DNA from: Prostheceraeus crozeri
Lineage: Eukaryota > Platyhelminthes > Polycladida > Euryleptidae
Assembly: GCA_907163375.1 (NCBI GenBank)
Contig: CAJQUW010004600.1
Coordinates: 1-64,000, forward strand
Direction of reading: 5' to 3'
Length of the DNA stretch: 64,000 bases
This document shows, piece after piece, positions 50,501 to 58,682 of the stretch (position 1 is the first letter of the stretch; every line of letters starts with the position of its first letter). The notes under the pieces are model-generated. The model made no database searches and was not told the origin of the DNA. It saw nothing but the letters and a program-made list of their open reading frames with translations. The translations under genes were made by a program, and so were the position numbers.

Positions 50501-53500
50501 AAGTTGAATCTACTGCATGCGTTGTTTTTCTGTGCTTGCGACTTGGTGGAGATTGTGACTAAATTATCAAGGTATCACACATACATGTATCTATACCAGT
50601 CAAAAAGAAAGAAGTTGAAGAAGTAAATGTTTCAAAAATTTTGTCAATGAGTATATTACACACATTTTTACCAAAGAGCAATTTCTGGAATATAAAATCA
50701 CTCCCTACATTCTTTCTTGTAGTTAAAGAGTTATTCTATTTTAATTCTATTATTGCATTTTATTAACACCTTCATTCTTAGTTACTTAAAAAATTTAAGT
50801 TTTTTTGAATTTTTTTCCAAATGCAATTTGCGAGCGTTCTAGGCACGAGGTTGGGAGTGGTGCTATTAGAGTCTCATTGATTTCCTCTTTCTGTTGGTTA
50901 TATATTTTTGCTGCTATTTTGCTGCGCAATGTTGTCTCAAAAGATGTGGGTCGAAATATCCTCAAAAGGACACAGTGTTCATGAAAGGGTTAAACCTTTT
51001 AGCCGTTGCTGATAGATGGGATTAAATGATTTGCATGAATATTAGTGATATCATTTATCTCAACTACCCCCAGTACTGAAAATCGTGGGGGAAATTACTA
51101 AGTTTACAAACAGCAAGACAAGACAGAAAGTAAGTCACAGGTAATTGCTTCAGATAGGAAAATAAATGAATATCAGGTGATGAAGGCATGAAGGTCCAGA
51201 GTTCATTAACATTTAACAGACCAGATAAAATCAAACTTGCACGAATTTGTCACACTGCGAGTCAAATGCGGATGTCGGATCGTGGCATTTATGCATTAAG
51301 TTCCATTGGAATGAAACAATTGGACATCAGTCATGCTGTACGGACAATGGCATTATATCATGTGACGGCATAGGGATACTGTGGGGATCAAAGATCGGCA
51401 ATGATAAAATGATATCATCAAAATTTTTGTTCCATTATATTTTCTAATTATAGATCTCTTTCGTTTGTTCTACCCGTGTTCTTCCCCACTGGTTGATTCA
51501 TGTAACGATATATGTATATGTATCGAGTGATATCATATCTCATGTATTGCTGGTTACTTCAGACTTCCAGTGGGCCTATGATGATTGAACATTTGACTCA
51601 TTGATAACTGCCTCGTTTTCGAAGCCTTTTTCGTGCTTCAGATACTGTTGGCCTAACCAACTGCATATTTTAGGCACATTTGTAATTCGAGTGTATAAAG
51701 CTTAAATCAAAACTTGCGATGTCTAATGTAGGCCCAAATAAGTTTTGTATGAATAAACTGCTTTCTTCCGTCTTTCATTATTTGGAATATATCGATGCTG
51801 CATGTAGTCTAATTTTAACTTCATTGCATTGTATAAAGTGAAATCATATGTATCATTGCCGATCATAGTTGGGGATGCACGCAGGTTTTTCTGTGGAAAC
51901 GGGGTAAGGTGTAGCCTCAATATATCAATCCTCACGGCAACCCTGAACATTTTCACATATTTCACATTACTTATCAAATCATATTGAAGTGAAAATGACT
52001 TGTATTGACAGATTCAAAAACTAAGAAATCTGTGGTCTACTAAATTATCTTATCTTCCGATTAGCATCATTTTGCTGCATGCCATTGATATTTCTATGCA
52101 TTTTCTTTGCTCACACGCGATCGCCTGTCGATAAAATTGAATGGTTTAAGGAGATTTGTCGCAATCGGCGATTCAAAGGAATTCATGGCGATGAGATAGA
52201 TGTGCAGTATGTCTTGCATCATCAAATAGCGAGAGATGTCCATGGACGAGTTTCTTTATGCAAGGCCCATTCCATCCCACAGAATTAATCAATTACAGAG
52301 CCATTCGAATCCCACATGCCCATGGACAATTTCTTAAATTGAAGTTTCTTTTCGAAAAGAAAATTTCAAATGTACTTTGCGAACGTTCTATTCATGATAG
52401 GCCTACAAGGCTGGGTGTGGTACCCATAGAATCCCATTAATCAATCCCCTCTTTCTTTTGGTGAAGCATTTTGTCGCTATGGGATCATAAAAGATGCTGG
52501 TGTGAATGTTCTCAAAAGGACACAAAGTGCATGTGCGTGCGAGGATTAAGCAATCATTTTCAAGAGATTCGTGAGTCAGTCTGCATACAATTCGAACTAC
52601 ATTTACATGTTTGCTTGTCCTAAGATAGAAATGAAAACAATAATTCATTATACAAATAAGTAGGTTTTATTGGTATCTAGCTGTTAAAAATGTGCAGGTT
52701 TATAGGATATGAAGCTTTAACGTCACTGCTCCCCCATATTGGGGGCTTGGACGGTGCTGACATGTGTAGTCAGACTTTTCTGGAGCGTTGTAGTACTTTA
52801 AGTCCGGATGTCCTTCCTGCCAACTTTCAATGACACTTACGGGGCTCGACCTCTGTACCGAAAGATCGCTAGGCCAAGCACTTAACCACTGTGCCACGAA
52901 GGCCACTTGACAGTTGGCTCAAATATCAAAGTCATCATAGAAAAGACCGTTTAACTGAAACGATCGTCATAAAATTTCAGATGTGAGTAAATGAGGATAT
53001 TATGAATAAGCTTACCTTTATCGATAGATGCCTTGTCATTGTCATTTCCATGAAAAATTAAGGGTCGCTCCTCGTCAATTAATGTACATCGATATGCCAG
53101 GAAGCGGTGCATGTCCCGGTGGGCTCTCCATTCATGTTTTCAAGTCACTTGAACTAACCGTGACATTGTAATTTTGCCACTAAATCGTTGAGCGCACGCA
53201 TGGCTGCATTTACGTTAACGTCTCTAATATACAAATTGGACATCCTGTTCAAATGAAATTTGGCTTGTAGTTAGAATAGTGCCCATGTCTTCATTCCCTC
53301 ATATACTATTTTGTGGCTATTATCGATTGAGTTTGACGGTTCTTAAGATAGACTTCAATAATTGTGGTGAATATTTTTAGGAAATATTCGTTAGTCTGTT
53401 CGATTGGCGGGCTTGTTAAACCGATATCTTAAAATAATCATGATGTCAAAATACACTTAAGTAATATATTGTATGCATTGATAATGGAATTGTTGATCAA

Positions 53501-56500
53501 AATTTCTCGGCCCAGTTTGAACCACTTTGCATATGAGCTGCAGTCACATGGGGCCGCATCCCACTGGCCATCTCTGCAAATAGTATTAATAAGGCGAGAA
53601 GTTTCATAAACCGACACTTCATTATTTAGCAGTCTGGCCTTATAAAGATGCCAATGAGAAGTGGTGCGAAATTAAGGCGGAATAGAGCTTTGTCAGTATG
53701 TCAGCTGATAGTTATTTTGATTCTAAGGAATCTGACTCATCAGAATTACTGTCAGTTAATATTATGACATTCCTACGGAATTGGAGTGATTCTACTCATC
53801 ACTATCCGAGACTTGAAGGAATCTATCAGCAGCACACGCCCAGCAGAAGCAAGCTAGCCTTCCACACACGCCGCAGCAATCATCAGAGAGCGTGAACCCC
53901 TCCTCCGGATCCCCAGCAAAGGAGTGTAACTTATTCTTATAGGTAAATGTTTACGGAAAATACTCCAACTGTTATTAACTTTCTCTTTATTGATGCAGAC
54001 GTTTCGGTGGCTGCTGCGCACCTTGATCACTGCCGATTACAGAATGGAATGATGAAATGGATGCATGTACGATTGATAAGAAGTCACGGACATCACAAGA
54101 GCAATCAATAAAATTAATAAAGATAGAGATAAAAGTCTACTGGCTAACGATACATTACTGCTAAAAGATAAAAGTAACATGCTTTTCAAAGTCTAAATTG
54201 ATTAGAGAATTGATGGAGCAAAGGTCTCCATAAGTCATTAATTCCAACACCATTATCTCTGTTATATACCCTGTCTCGGTTAGCTGAAATATGCATCGCT
54301 TCTTTCTGTTTTCTTCTTCGAAAGTCTTTCTCCTTGGCGATGATAGATGCCTCGAAATTGGGTTGATGACAGTTATTATGCTTGTGCTCAGATACGGCTG
54401 AAGTAAAATTTCTGCAAAGGATTTTCACTGACAATGGTTATCCAAGAAGGTGTGTAGAGAGATCATATCGTGCTATAAGTGATGAAAATACAGATTCCGC
54501 TTCCAATTCTGATGGAGATCGAAACTGTCGCGTGATGCTCCCGTATGTTAAAGGTGTCAGTGATAAAATGCCAAGGCTGCTTTTGAGTCATAGGGTACAA
54601 ACTGCATTTCAACCAAATATTGGTCTGCGGAATTGTCTCACTAAAGTTAAAGAAAAGGTCTCTCATGTGAATACGAGCAAGATTGTCTACAAAGTGAACT
54701 GCAAGGATTGCGATCAATTTTACATTGGAGAAAATGGAAGGAAACTAGGCACACGTGTGGAGGAGCATAAACGTGATACTCGTGACCTCCGTTTTACTTC
54801 AGCCGTATCTGAGCACAAGCATAATAACTGTCATCAACCCAATTTCGAGGCATCTATCATCGCCAAGGAGAAAGACTTTCGAAGAAGAAAACAGAAAGAA
54901 GCGATGCATATTTCAGCTAACCGAGACAGGGTATATAACAGAGATAATGGTGTTGGAATTAATGACTTATGGAGACCTTTGCTCCATCAATTCTCTAATC
55001 AATTTAGACTTTGAAAAGCATGTTACTTTTATCTTTTAGCAGTAATGTATCGTTAGCCAGTAGACTTTTATCTCTATCTTTATTAATTTTATTGATTGCT
55101 CTTTGTGATGTCCGTGACTTCTTATCAATCATACATGCATCCATTTCATCATTCCATTCTGTAATCGGCAGTGATCAAGGTGCGCAGCAGCCACCGAAAC
55201 GTCTGCATCAATAAAGAGAAAGTTAATAACAGTTGGAGTATTTTCCGTAAACATTTACCCATAAGAATATGGTCCCAACTGTAAGTATATTTGGCGATTT
55301 GAGTATAACTTATATTTAGGTTCCAGGTTACTTGCCGTTTGAATTCGTATGTATTTGTAAAACATGTTAATCTGAAATTTCCGATGATTTTATCTAACTG
55401 CGTGGATCTTCATAGTCGAGTAGATATAGCAGGTAGAGTTGCAACTGAAAAAAAATTCAGAAGACAATGAAAATGTCTACATCAGAGGATTCAGTTTTTT
55501 ACGGAGATTATCTTCCTGATGTCTAAAAACTATTTGATCAATTATTAAAAAAAGGAAATTTTTGCAAATTATTCAGTTGTGTATACGTAAGTTATCCGGT
55601 ACTTGAATTTTTGATATTTAAGCAGCATTGTGCTCTAGTAACTGAGCTGCGAGCCACCTATATGACTATGTCAATTGGCAGGATCAATCCCTCACCACCA
55701 CACATCAGTTGTCATGAAACTTGCTAGATGTCAATTAGAATGAAATTTTTTGATAACAATTTAAAAGCATTGAATTTAAAAGGAAATTAAGTTATCAAGG
55801 AAATTTCATTAAAAGAAACATCAATTATTCATTATCCGTATTTTCTCATTACATGCACACTTGCAGCAAAAGCTCAATCAGCTGAATAAAAGATCTGATG
55901 GCATAGCTCTTTCGATCGATTGTACTTGTAGTTGTGATAGTCTGGAAAACATCAATGACCGACACATACGGCTGGCATGCAAGCGCTTCCTTGCCGCTGA
56001 AGATAACATCGAACATCCAATCCATGAACGTATTCTTCGACGACTTCACAGGACTAAGAATTGTTATGTTTGATTCACCACCACACTTCACAGACAGAGA
56101 CAATTTCTCTTGCCAGATACCTGATTAGCCTTACTTAACTTAATCGCGAATTTCTTTATACATTTATGTCTTTATAGATTGATGGTATGCACTCATGCAT
56201 GGTACAGCCTACACGCATTGTGATTAAAGCTGTGATGTCATTTCGATTCCATTCCATGAAATATACATATTCTACTTCTACTTCTAAATCGTGATTTAGG
56301 TCCTCATAGAAAAATCTATGAACTTATCCTGTTTCGTAGCATAATGTTCGAGTTTGTTAATTTAGAAAATTTATTTTTCCAAGAAGGTAAATAGGGAAGT
56401 GAGTAGTAAATACACCTGTCCAATTTCATTACCTAACAGAATGAATTTTTAGGTCAAAATCATTGTTTACAATTGAGTTAGAATGTTTGAATCATAATAC

Positions 56501-57279
56501 TCTATGCGGCTAGAATCCAATTTTTATATGTGGATTAATTCAATTTTCTCAAATGATTTTATGATTCATTATTTCAAGTTTTATTTTTTCTTAAATAGTA
56601 TTGTGGAACCATTTGCGCTTATATTTGTAAGTAAATTATGATCATATTGTCTTTGATCGTGACATGTTATTCTTTCGACATCAAGTAATTTGTGACATGA
56701 CAAGCATAGAAGAAAATATTTTTTATTATCAAGGCTAGTATCAAGCTATTAATCACTTCCACCGGAGTTTTTCAAAATAATATTCTTTCTTCCGTCTTGC
56801 TCTCACGATAGTCAATTCCTTTGTAAATTCCTCAAAGCAGCAAAAATGGTCATCTCGCATGAGGTACTTACTTTTGACTAGATAATATCAAGAGTTCATT
56901 TGATGAAATCGAAACTGCTATAACATAAGCCATTGTTACTCTACCTAGATATACCGGCTCTATGGATTCGATATTGGCTGTTTTGGATGTAATTAAGGTG
57001 TTCTACATGACGATAGAGTTATGTTAATAAACATTTAACTTAAGTTCCAGGATAGTTCCAGTACATGGATATTCGTTCAAGGTTTACCAAGCGTACATCA
57101 ACTTCTTGTATACGGATGAACTAAGTATCGATGCAAATGACGTCGTAGATTTATTGCGATTATCGGACGAATATTGTGAGACGGAATTGAAACGTAAGTG
57201 TGAAGCTGTCATCATGGAATCAATCAACGTCGAGAATGTGTTCTCTTTGTATGCAATATCAAAGAAATTGTCTGCACAT
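32340..57279 (+). CDS. RCBTB: RCC1 and BTB domain protein (RCBTB-like), 8 exons
   Basis: RCBTB proteins join an RCC1-type beta-propeller to a BTB/BACK module; vertebrate members are linked to Cullin-3 ubiquitination and chromatin-related roles. Eight exons in consistent phase give about 490 residues. Exon 1 is the N-terminus; exons 2-5 hold RCC1 blades (LFAWGANSYGQLGIG, LFSWGYNGNGELGVG, IFAWGLNSSGQVGVG, VYAWGQ); exon 6 is the linker; exon 7 begins the BTB fold (LSDVTFTFGKRNIYAHKMFL); exon 8 completes it (YINFLYTDELSIDANDVVDL) and starts BACK (SINVENVFSLYAISK). Human RCBTB1 has 531 residues, so some 45 C-terminal residues are missing here. The final exon may lie past the transposon at 57907-62075 or outside the window. 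If intron 8 were retained, the frame would stop at 57336. Orthology to RCBTB1 or RCBTB2 cannot be settled. Introns 4 and 7 (8.0 and 11.5 kb) are full of transposons. Confidence 0.9.
32847..32957 (+). CDS. RCBTB: RCBTB exon 2
   Basis: Acceptor TCTCTTTCAG, donor GCAG|GTAATT. It encodes EDLCGKKVVSISTGLGLHVL, closely matching the family [20 protein letters not shown]. Phase 1 on both sides. Confidence 0.88.
33029..33348 (+). CDS. RCBTB: RCBTB exon 3 (RCC1 blades)
   Basis: Acceptor AACTTACAG, donor CAA|GTAAGC. It holds two RCC1 repeats: DGDLFAWGANSYGQLGIG and DGTVYGCGSSSYGQIES, each followed by the conserved VACGLCHSIIL-type strand. The second blade has Cys where Trp is usual. Confidence 0.92.
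34543..34796 (+). CDS. RCBTB: RCBTB exon 4 (RCC1 blades)
   Basis: Acceptor TTATTTTTTTAG joins in phase 0 to give GGQLFSWGYNGNGELGVG. A second repeat reads DGSIFAWGLNSSGQVGVG, with VACGSGHVLSL between them. The donor is AAT|GTGAGT, phase 2. No start codon lies in the first half, so it is missed if only ATG-initiated frames are considered. Confidence 0.9.
34896..35303 (-). other. 135-codon antisense open frame in intron 4
   Basis: A long minus-strand frame of ordinary composition, opened by GTG rather than ATG, lies just after exon 4 of RCBTB. The opposite strand is also open over the same span. No domain is recognised. It may be a remnant of a mobile element, or chance. Confidence 0.2.
35790..36132 (+). 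mobile_element. LINE ORF2 C-terminal zinc-binding fragment
   Basis: The frame reads CCWCMQTPESIDHLIEDC with C-x2-C-x8-H-x4-C spacing, then a Trp-rich tail. This is the pattern of the zinc-binding segment after the reverse transcriptase of several non-LTR retrotransposons. It is a 5'-truncated, decayed copy inside RCBTB intron 4, in the sense direction. Confidence 0.5.
37590..38320 (-). mobile_element. Decayed LINE 3' fragment
   Basis: Minus-strand frames give DVLDARAGCEAAVDARIRAG, then KGKIFKACILKC and ETWAPEG. A shifted frame then gives RYSDAELRARLDLE followed by RNRLRWFEHVYRKNEND. This is the post-RT segment of non-LTR elements such as the one at 40556-42139 (RGQVYNASIRSVLVHASETW). The copy is truncated at its 5' end and frame-broken. 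Confidence 0.6.
38677..38862. repeat. 186-bp imperfect palindrome
   Basis: Left arm GATAATACGAATATAATTC then GGTTTCGAGTGG, right arm CCACTCGAAACC... through GAATCATGTTCGTATTATC and CTGACGCTCT. The arms are about 75 bp and the centre is AT-rich. It probably is a small foldback MITE in RCBTB intron 4. Confidence 0.75.
40556..42139 (-). mobile_element. Non-LTR retrotransposon (LINE) RT fragment
   Basis: Antisense in RCBTB intron 4. Ordered RT landmarks: RSYRDLKVLDQVLKIVEHVL and DESQFGFIKGRGTTNAIFI (fingers), FVDIEKAFDRVPR (first catalytic Asp), GLDQGSVLSPLLFIIVMEAI, and LYADHLIIVSDSVEDL, where the catalytic YADD has become YADH. After this come RGQVYNASIRSVLVHASETW, a WMC segment, and a C-terminal PEWRRRIHP-type tail. 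Several frame changes separate the parts, and no ORF1 or endonuclease is seen, so it is a dead 5'-truncated copy. The motif order suits the CR1/Jockey/I group, but I cannot place it more exactly. Confidence 0.8.
42776..42966 (+). CDS. RCBTB: RCBTB exon 5 (last RCC1 blade)
   Basis: Acceptor CTGTTGCAG, donor CCAC|GTGAGT. It encodes EKVYAWGQLKYG...SPTLTSFTSIHDVF, matching the family [28 protein letters not shown] segment at the propeller end. Confidence 0.88.
43290..43514 (-). other. Uninterrupted antisense open frame
   Basis: A 74-codon frame between two stops has coding-like composition (LAIKFLTFHKIRLFNLSNLK, ALQYDIRMCWHEAPHEII, AAFRQIKRYEQFVNDE). No ATG lies near its 5' end. It could be an exon or retrocopy remnant in RCBTB intron 5. 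Family unknown. Confidence 0.3.
44615..44905. repeat. Nested inverted repeats, possible foldback element
   Basis: TTGTGCGTAATT near 44619 is mirrored by AATTACGCACAA near 44804. A second hairpin follows (ACATAGATTTTTTTCGGGCAA at 44824 against TTGCCCTCAAAAATCCATGT at 44873). Non-coding, in RCBTB intron 5. Confidence 0.5.
45300..45361 (+). CDS. RCBTB: RCBTB exon 6 (linker)
   Basis: A 62-bp exon between TATTTTTAG and AAT|GTGAGT. It encodes QEEVELKASIPSCLRFHLDN, equivalent to the SLKKEFDSPE-type linker before the BTB fold. Phase fits exons 5 and 7 exactly. Confidence 0.75.
45421..45545 (+). CDS. RCBTB: RCBTB exon 7 (BTB N-half)
   Basis: Acceptor CTTATTCAG, donor GAG|AGGTATGA (phase 2). It encodes LSDVTFTFGKRNIYAHKMFL then MRSQYLRTMLTWN, the classic BTB start (DV.F...... 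HK..L..RS.YF..M). Confidence 0.92.
45660..45835 (-). repeat. SINE-like GC-rich insert
   Basis: A GC-rich island in AT-rich intron 7. Its left edge GAAGCTTTAAC matches the 3' tail of the SINE at 52700-52906 (GAAGCTTTAAC, same minus orientation), and ACGGACCC/GGTTGAATCC words resemble a degraded tRNA B box. Evidence is limited to this tail match. Confidence 0.3.
46349..47072. mobile_element. Long-palindrome MITE, copy 2 (724 bp)
   Basis: Starts GTCCGGCAGCTAGAGCGAG and ends CTCGCTCTAGCTGCCGGAC, flanked by TA on both sides. Its arms are better matched than those of the copy at 28290-28997, so it is probably younger. It sits inside a Tc1-like element. The internal word GAAATGACCTGAAGACATTC closes the hairpin near its centre. 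Confidence 0.9.
47238..47783 (+). pseudogene. Tc1-like transposase, C-terminal part
   Basis: Tc1/mariner transposases cut and paste DNA with a DDE RNase-H fold. The frame opens after a TAG at 47235-47237 and shows LLIWAGFW, the second catalytic Asp in LFMDDNATCH, and the Glu in SPDLNPIENVW, with 34 residues between Asp and Glu (DD34E). It ends at TAG 47781-47783. The paired HTH DNA-binding domain and first catalytic Asp are not readable upstream, so this copy is inactive. Confidence 0.85.
48000..49255. other. Intron 7 segment without gene
   Basis: No coding or RNA gene is seen. A stretch at about 48450-48530 (GTCAGACTTCTGCTGGAG) resembles the core of the SINE at 52700-52906 and may be an older relative. 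Confidence 0.35.
49260..50651 (+). mobile_element. Tc1-like transposon, nearly complete
   Basis: The ends CTCATTGACATAATT and inverted CTCATTGACAAAATT lie next to TA dinucleotides. The length of 1392 bp is normal for Tc1. It encodes a full-length transposase frame (49495-50562) interrupted only by two stops. It is a different family from the element at 45926-47940, judged by ends and protein. Confidence 0.85.
49495..50562 (+). pseudogene. Tc1-like transposase (two in-frame stops)
   Basis: About 355 codons in one frame. Residues 1-31 (MAHDQFTRGVANGMIRCGRS) begin the HTH region, KKGSGRPRKS is the GRPR hook between the two HTH subdomains, and VRAAYRRLREAGIQSRRPA is the second one. Catalytic parts: VLWTDESRFTL (Asp 1), FFQDDNARPHRS (Asp 2), SPDLSPIEQVWDELGRRV (Glu), spacing DD34E. 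In-frame TGA at 49588-49590 (codon 32) and TAG at 49918-49920 (codon 142, just before Asp 1) disable it. The scarcity of other damage suggests recent loss. Confidence 0.88.
50817..50990 (+). repeat. ~175-bp dispersed repeat, copy 1
   Basis: Shares ordered words with 52365-52545: GCGA(G/A)CGTTCTA, GGTTGGGAGTGGT or GGCTGGGTGTGGT, TCCTCTTTCT or CCCTCTTTCT, AAAAGATG, CTCAAAAGGACACA. Same orientation, diverged to perhaps 75%. Family unknown. Confidence 0.65.
52365..52545 (+). repeat. ~175-bp dispersed repeat, copy 2
   Basis: Partner of 50817-50990. It carries an extra GATAGGCCTACAAG after the first shared block, an example of the recurrent TAGGCCTA palindrome inserted in repeat DNA. Confidence 0.6.
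52700..52906 (-). mobile_element. tRNA-derived SINE
   Basis: Minus strand starts GGCCTTCGTGGCACAGTGG (box A: TGGCACAGTGG), with a box B-like GTACAGAGGTCGAGCCCC about 50 bases on, giving a tRNA-like RNA polymerase III head. A tRNA-unrelated body follows, with CTCCAGAAAAGTCTGACTAC and a tail TTAAAGCTTC. SINEs are copied by LINE machinery. Frames across it are incidental. Confidence 0.65.
54382..55014 (+). CDS. Penelope-like RT tail and GIY-YIG endonuclease
   Basis: A 210-residue open frame. FLQRIFTDNGYPRRC (near residue 10) is the end of the RT/thumb region. LPYVKGVSDKMPRLLL and LRNCLTKVK are the Penelope linker. KVNCKDCDQFYIGENGRK (about residues 107-125) is the nuclease with the CxxC, YIG and later RVEEHKRD signature. 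The C-terminus has NFEASIIAKEKDFRRRK and ends NQFRL. The full element would encode an RT of 700 residues or more, so this is a truncated insertion. The first codons (to about 54410) come from the inverted left arm and are not native. Confidence 0.85.
   Translation: MCSDTAEVKFLQRIFTDNGYPRRCVERSYRAISDENTDSASNSDGDRNCRVMLPYVKGVSDKMPRLLLSHRVQTAFQPNIGLRNCLTKVKEKVSHVNTSKIVYKVNCKDCDQFYIGENGRKLGTRVEEHKRDTRDLRFTSAVSEHKHNNCHQPNFEASIIAKEKDFRRRKQKEAMHISANRDRVYNRDNGVGINDLWRPLLHQFSNQFRL
55165..55206 (+). ncRNA. Hammerhead-ribozyme-like motif 2 (Penelope)
   Basis: GUGAUCA (55171-55177) stands where the core CUGAUGA is expected: the C3 and G8 positions read G and C, which keeps their pairing. Stem II is GGUG (55179-55182) with CACC (55192-55195), then GAAA, palindromic ACGU and the cleavage-site C (55203). 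GCA/UGC can form stem I. The left inverted arm carries the same motif on the minus strand (about 53995-54035). Hammerheads are known in Penelope-like elements; activity is not shown. Confidence 0.45.
55600..55672 (-). tRNA. Degenerate tRNA-like sequence
   Basis: Minus strand GGCTCGCAGCTCAGTTACTA resembles a tRNA 5' half (box A GCTCAGT.A.TAGAGCA), and AAATTCAAGTACC stands where box B (GGTTCGAATCC) would be. The acceptor stem is not convincing, so a tRNA pseudogene or SINE head is likelier than a working tRNA. Confidence 0.25.
57051..57279 (+). CDS. RCBTB: RCBTB exon 8 (BTB C-half and BACK start)
   Basis: Acceptor AAGTTCCAG, donor CAT|GTAAGT (phase 0). It encodes FKVYQAYINFLYTDELSI, then LLRLSDEYCETELKRKCE and SINVENVFSLYAIS, matching the family [21 protein letters not shown]...ITVENAFSLFSAA order. 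It is separated from exon 7 by an 11.5-kb intron. Confidence 0.92.
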
Positions 57280-58682
57280 GTAAGTTGCACCTTTTTATTC
57301 TTGATTGATCAAGTAATAAGTCGCGTAATAGTCTAGGCAATAATAATGGCATACTTCACAACTCGCCAAGAATTACAATAGTTTGAAGAGTGAGTTGATC
57401 TTGCTGAGAAAAAATCTCTCATTAGCAAATCTAGAGCAAATCATTAGAAATTCTAGTTAGTGGAACACCTTGAAATTTCTAGTTTAAGTTACGAGGTCTC
57501 ATCAAAGTACATGTATAACGACCGGCATTGAGCCTAAGTAAAAACGTTTACTCCGATTAGATTGCAGATGCACAATTTGACAGTCAATCAAACTGAATAC
57601 GTCGCGGCTTTCTTTAATTGACTACCTTTCACTTCTTCCATCAATACCAGCAGTGCTAATTATGTCATTTTAAAACGGTTTCAGTCACTAGTTCAAAAAT
57701 ACTTTGTAGCTATCTGTAGATGTACACAGATGCCGATTTGTACAACTAAGTCTCAGATCAGCCAGTTTTCCATCGATAAACGATTACTTTTTACAACTAG
57801 CGTCTTGTGAAACCGCAACTCTTATGATGAAGTTCACGTTCTAATGAAGGCTATTTGTATGGTTGAAAATTGATGCAGATTTGTTTATGTAAGTCATAAA
57901 TCTGCAGGGTCATTCCATGAAATCGTGACATAGATGTGCAAAAATAAAAGAAACTTAACTTAACCACTAAAGGTGAATTTGAGAAGTATATAACCAAAAG
58001 TTTATGTTTTCACATCGATTTCAAAATTTTGGCTAATTCTACTAGAATTGCACACAAATAGAAATGCGTAATTTTTTCTTTAATTTTTTGATTTTTTCCA
58101 CCGAGTTAAGTTGTCAAACTGATAATGAAAAAGCATTGGCAAATGAGCTTCAACTCCATTTTTAGTAATAGTTGATCGTACTATTGCATTCTGTAAAAAA
58201 GAATAATGAAATTTTGAAATTGTGTCACTTCTATAGGCTGTTAAAGTGCACATAGATAGTTTTGTCCCGTTCGTCACGAAATGAGCTATTGTTTTTATTA
58301 TTCAATAAGTATGAAACATTTCAATTAGCGGTTGCCCTCCATGTGTCAACTAACTTCCTGACTAGACACCACATTAATTTCAGACAAGTATGATGTAATG
58401 GGTGTAGCTGAGGTGCGTGACGAACGGGACATCGCCATTTCAACTATCTCTACCGGATAGTTGAAAATTGTCCCATTCGTCACACACATCTGTTAAATTA
58501 ATTTTCACGACTGTCAGGACTAAGTCTATGGCAATGCACTTTTGTTCAGACTTATAGCCAGCCGAAATGTGCTTGACAGAGCAAGTGAGCGCGATCATTG
58601 TGCGGCTGGCGACATTCATAGATATCCTACATCGTCGAATGCAAGGTGAAGCGCCGTCGCCAGACAGGGGATTACCGAGAAA

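Larger units (their letters stand above)
53932..55268 (+). mobile_element. Penelope-like element with inverted terminal copy
   Basis: The 3' end (54790-55268) is present again, inverted and almost unchanged, at 53932-54410. Between them is a 5'-truncated Penelope body that encodes the end of the RT and the GIY-YIG nuclease. Such inverted truncated copies are typical of Penelope insertions. The near-identity of the ~480-bp arms indicates a young insertion. It lies in RCBTB intron 7. Confidence 0.88.

Noticed and set aside
54186-54434. 82-codon minus-strand frame repeating the Penelope C-terminus
   Set aside because: It is the inverted duplicate of the end of the plus-strand Penelope frame, not a separate gene.
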